Positions 59,714 through 64,000 of a stretch of 64,000 nt of DNA are shown in pieces. The notes under the pieces are model-generated. The model was given only the letters and a program-made list of their open reading frames with translations, was not told where the DNA came from and ran no database searches. Both the position numbers and the translations under genes were made by a program. The DNA lies in contig NZ_CP146091.1 of NCBI RefSeq assembly GCF_037023145.1, positions 2,976,001 to 3,040,000 of the forward strand, given 5' to 3'. Numbering within the stretch: position 1 is the stretch's first letter; each line of letters begins with the position of its first letter. The DNA is from Ralstonia sp. RRA (GTDB lineage Bacteria > Pseudomonadota > Gammaproteobacteria > Burkholderiales > Burkholderiaceae).

Positions 59714-59929
59714 ACTGGTGCATACCCGTACCGCAATCGCCGGAATGGACGTCAAAAGATGCAGTCGCGAGCATGCGGGCGGATGGGAAAAGCAGGAAGC
59801 GTTCCATGCAAGGAACGAAGGCAGCGGCCGGGAGCATCCAGCCGATGCGGCCTTGCAGCGGGCCGAAAACGGCCCTTCGGCGTATCATCGGTCGTAACTA
59901 CGAACTTTCAGCCTAAGCACGAGCATCCC

Positions 59930-61120
59930 ATGAAGCTGATTCCAGAAATCCAAGCCGCGCAGCCCGAGATCCAGGCGCTGCGACGCGACATCCACGCGCA
60001 CCCCGAACTCTGTTTCGAAGAGCGGCGTACCTCCGACCTGGTCGCCGCCAAACTGACCGAATGGGGCATCGAAGTCCATCGTGGGCTGGGCAAGACCGGG
60101 TTGGTGGGCGTCATTCGCAATGGCGAGGGCAAGCGCATCGGCCTGCGCGCCGATATGGATGCCCTGCCGCTAGCCGAGGTCAACCAGTTCGAGCATCGCT
60201 CCAGGCACGAAGGCAAAATGCACGCGTGCGGTCACGACGGCCACACGGCCATGCTGCTCGGCGCGGCACACTACCTTGCCAAGCACCGCAACTTCAGCGG
60301 CACGGTGCATCTGATCTTCCAGCCCGCCGAAGAAGGCGGTGGCGGCGCACGCGAAATGATCAAAGACGGCCTGTTCGAGCGCTTCCCGTGCGACGCCGTG
60401 TTTGGCCTGCACAACTGGCCTGGCGTACCGGTCGGAGCATTCGGCACGCGCGTCGGTGCGCTGATGGCATCGAGCAACGAATTCCGCATCACGATCAAGG
60501 GCAAGGGTGCGCACGCCGCATTGCCGCACAACGGCAATGACCCAGTGTTCGTTGGCGCACAAGTCGTTTCGGCGCTGCAGGGCATCATCACCCGCAACAA
60601 GCGTCCGATCGACACGGCCGTCCTGTCCGTCACCCAGTTCCACGCCGGCGACGCCACCAACATCATTCCGAATGAGGCCTGGATCGGCGGCACGGTACGC
60701 ACGTTCTCCACAGATGTCCTCGATCTGATCGAGCGCCGCATGGAGGAAGTCTCCAAGGGCATCGCCTCAGCTTACGACTGCACGGTCGATTTCGCCTTCC
60801 ATCGCAACTACCCGCCCACGGTCAACAGCGAATCGGAAACGCAATTCGCAGCGCAAGTCATGCGTGAGTTGGTTGGCGCAGATAACGTGGACGCCAACAT
60901 CGACCCGACCATGGGCGCTGAGGACTTTTCTTTCATGCTGCTCGAGAAGCCAGGCTGCTTCGCCTTCATTGGCAACGGTGACGGCGACCACCGCGAGCAA
61001 GGCCACGGCCTAGGACCGTGCATGCTGCACAATCCGAGCTACGACTTTAACGACGAGCTGCTGCCGTTGGGCGCGACGTACTGGGTGAGGCTGGTGGAGC
61101 GGTTCCTGGCGCGGGGCTGA
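59930..61120 (+). CDS. M20 family amidohydrolase (HipO/N-acyl-amino-acid hydrolase type)
   Basis: Metal-dependent hydrolase of the M20D group that cleaves N-acyl amino acids such as hippurate. The ATG at 59930 gives 396 residues; a longer frame upstream is Arg-rich shadow. Motifs: RRDIHAHPELCFEE, ADMDALPL, MHACGHDGHTAMLLGAA (metal ligands) and QPAEEGGGGAREM (catalytic Glu). It is divergent from dppA, so the peptide importer and this hydrolase probably serve the same substrates. Confidence 0.92.
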   Translation: MKLIPEIQAAQPEIQALRRDIHAHPELCFEERRTSDLVAAKLTEWGIEVHRGLGKTGLVGVIRNGEGKRIGLRADMDALPLAEVNQFEHRSRHEGKMHACGHDGHTAMLLGAAHYLAKHRNFSGTVHLIFQPAEEGGGGAREMIKDGLFERFPCDAVFGLHNWPGVPVGAFGTRVGALMASSNEFRITIKGKGAHAALPHNGNDPVFVGAQVVSALQGIITRNKRPIDTAVLSVTQFHAGDATNIIPNEAWIGGTVRTFSTDVLDLIERRMEEVSKGIASAYDCTVDFAFHRNYPPTVNSESETQFAAQVMRELVGADNVDANIDPTMGAEDFSFMLLEKPGCFAFIGNGDGDHREQGHGLGPCMLHNPSYDFNDELLPLGATYWVRLVERFLARG

Positions 61121-61148
61121 GGCTGTTTGGAGCCTCAGAACGCAAGAA

Positions 61149-61169
61149 GCCACCCGTTGGGTGGCTTTT
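61149..61169 (+). terminator. Intrinsic terminator of the M20 hydrolase gene
   Basis: GCCACCC-GTT-GGGTGGC followed by TTTT, just after the stop. Confidence 0.88.
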
Positions 61170-61226
61170 CTTTGGGTTGGAGCACGGGGGGAGGGCTGTG
61201 GTGCTGCGTTTGGGAGGCGTAAAAGC

Positions 61227-61261
61227 AAACACCCCAGCCGGATGAGGGCTGGGGTGTTTTT
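61227..61261. terminator. rRNA operon terminator (bidirectional)
   Basis: 13-bp perfect stem AAACACCCCAGCC with GGCTGGGGTGTTT, flanked by A and T runs, 8 bp from the 5S gene end. On the minus strand it ends the rrn transcript. Confidence 0.85.
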
Positions 61262-61268
61262 ATGGAGA

Positions 61269-61383
61269 GCCTGGCGATGACCTACTTTCACACGGGAATC
61301 CGCACTATCATCGGCGCGGAGTCGTTTCACGGTCCTGTTCGGGATGGGAAGGGGTGGTACCGACTCGCTATGGTCACCAGGCT
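61269..61383 (-). rRNA. rrf: 5S ribosomal RNA
   Basis: About 115 nt matching beta-proteobacterial 5S rRNA. The ends (AGCCTGG and CCAGGCT on the minus strand) pair, and the internal CCCATCCCGAACAGG segment is standard. Exact ends may differ by a few nucleotides. Confidence 0.95.
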
Positions 61384-61497
61384 ATGACTTGTCGCGTCGC
61401 TGACTCGATGGTCAACGCCGCCAATATGGGAATGTAGTTCAGGTTGTGTATTTTGTATCAGGCACAAGGCAGACCCAGCCGGAAACATACCGGTTAT

Positions 61498-64000
<2,503 letters not shown>

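Overview
The window is a GC-rich (roughly 64%) beta-proteobacterial chromosome segment. Gene order and protein sequences point to the genus Ralstonia (Burkholderiales): pilBCD-coaE-zapD-yacG, then secA, lpxC, a peroxiredoxin and the full division/cell-wall (dcw) cluster, then a fru PTS, then an rrn operon. The species cannot be fixed from sequence reading alone. No phage, insertion sequence, CRISPR array or tRNA gene was seen.

Layout. 1-5319 (+): end of the type IV pilus assembly genes (pilB cut by the window edge, pilC, pilD), then coaE, zapD, yacG. 5312-12017 (-): Nudix hydrolase, a DUF815-type ATPase, argJ, secA and an M23 peptidase, with a small DUF721 gene (+) diverging at 12098. 12669-32332 (-): a compact dcw operon, read right to left mraZ-rsmH-ftsL-ftsI-murE-murF-mraY-murD-ftsW-murG-murC-ddlB-ftsQ-ftsA-ftsZ, then peroxiredoxin and lpxC. 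Many junctions are 4-bp ATGA overlaps. 32703-43884: a mixed housekeeping/accessory stretch with coq7, a porin, an MHS-type symporter, a small DMT exporter with a divergent LysR regulator, a hemolysin-III-like membrane protein, a fadD-type ligase, a lipoprotein peptidase and a molybdopterin oxidoreductase. 43957-50456: a self-contained fructose PTS, with a divergent LacI-type regulator and fruB (EIIA-HPr-EI fusion), fruK, fruA. 50619-51788: an orphan branched-chain-amino-acid-type binding protein. 52781-61120: a dipeptide-type ABC operon (dppABCDF) ending in argE, with a divergent M20 amidohydrolase. 61269-64000 (-): 5S rRNA and the 3' 2.5 kb of 23S rRNA.

The most unusual non-coding stretch is 51901-52772, between the binding-protein terminator and argE. 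It contains a tandem array of 64-bp units, each built of three ~21-bp sub-repeats. Beside it lies a ~584-bp inverted pair of ~207-bp copies of a palindromic element. The 24-bp hairpin stems of the two copies differ at several positions, yet five of the differing base pairs are compensated on both strands, so the foldback itself seems to be conserved. Other regulatory signals include four 10-bp direct repeats over the mraZ promoter (candidate MraZ box), LacI-type operators in the fru promoter, perfect palindromes in the lpxC, porin and hemolysin-III upstream regions, and a short ORF coupled to secA whose C-terminus ends in an AGP motif.
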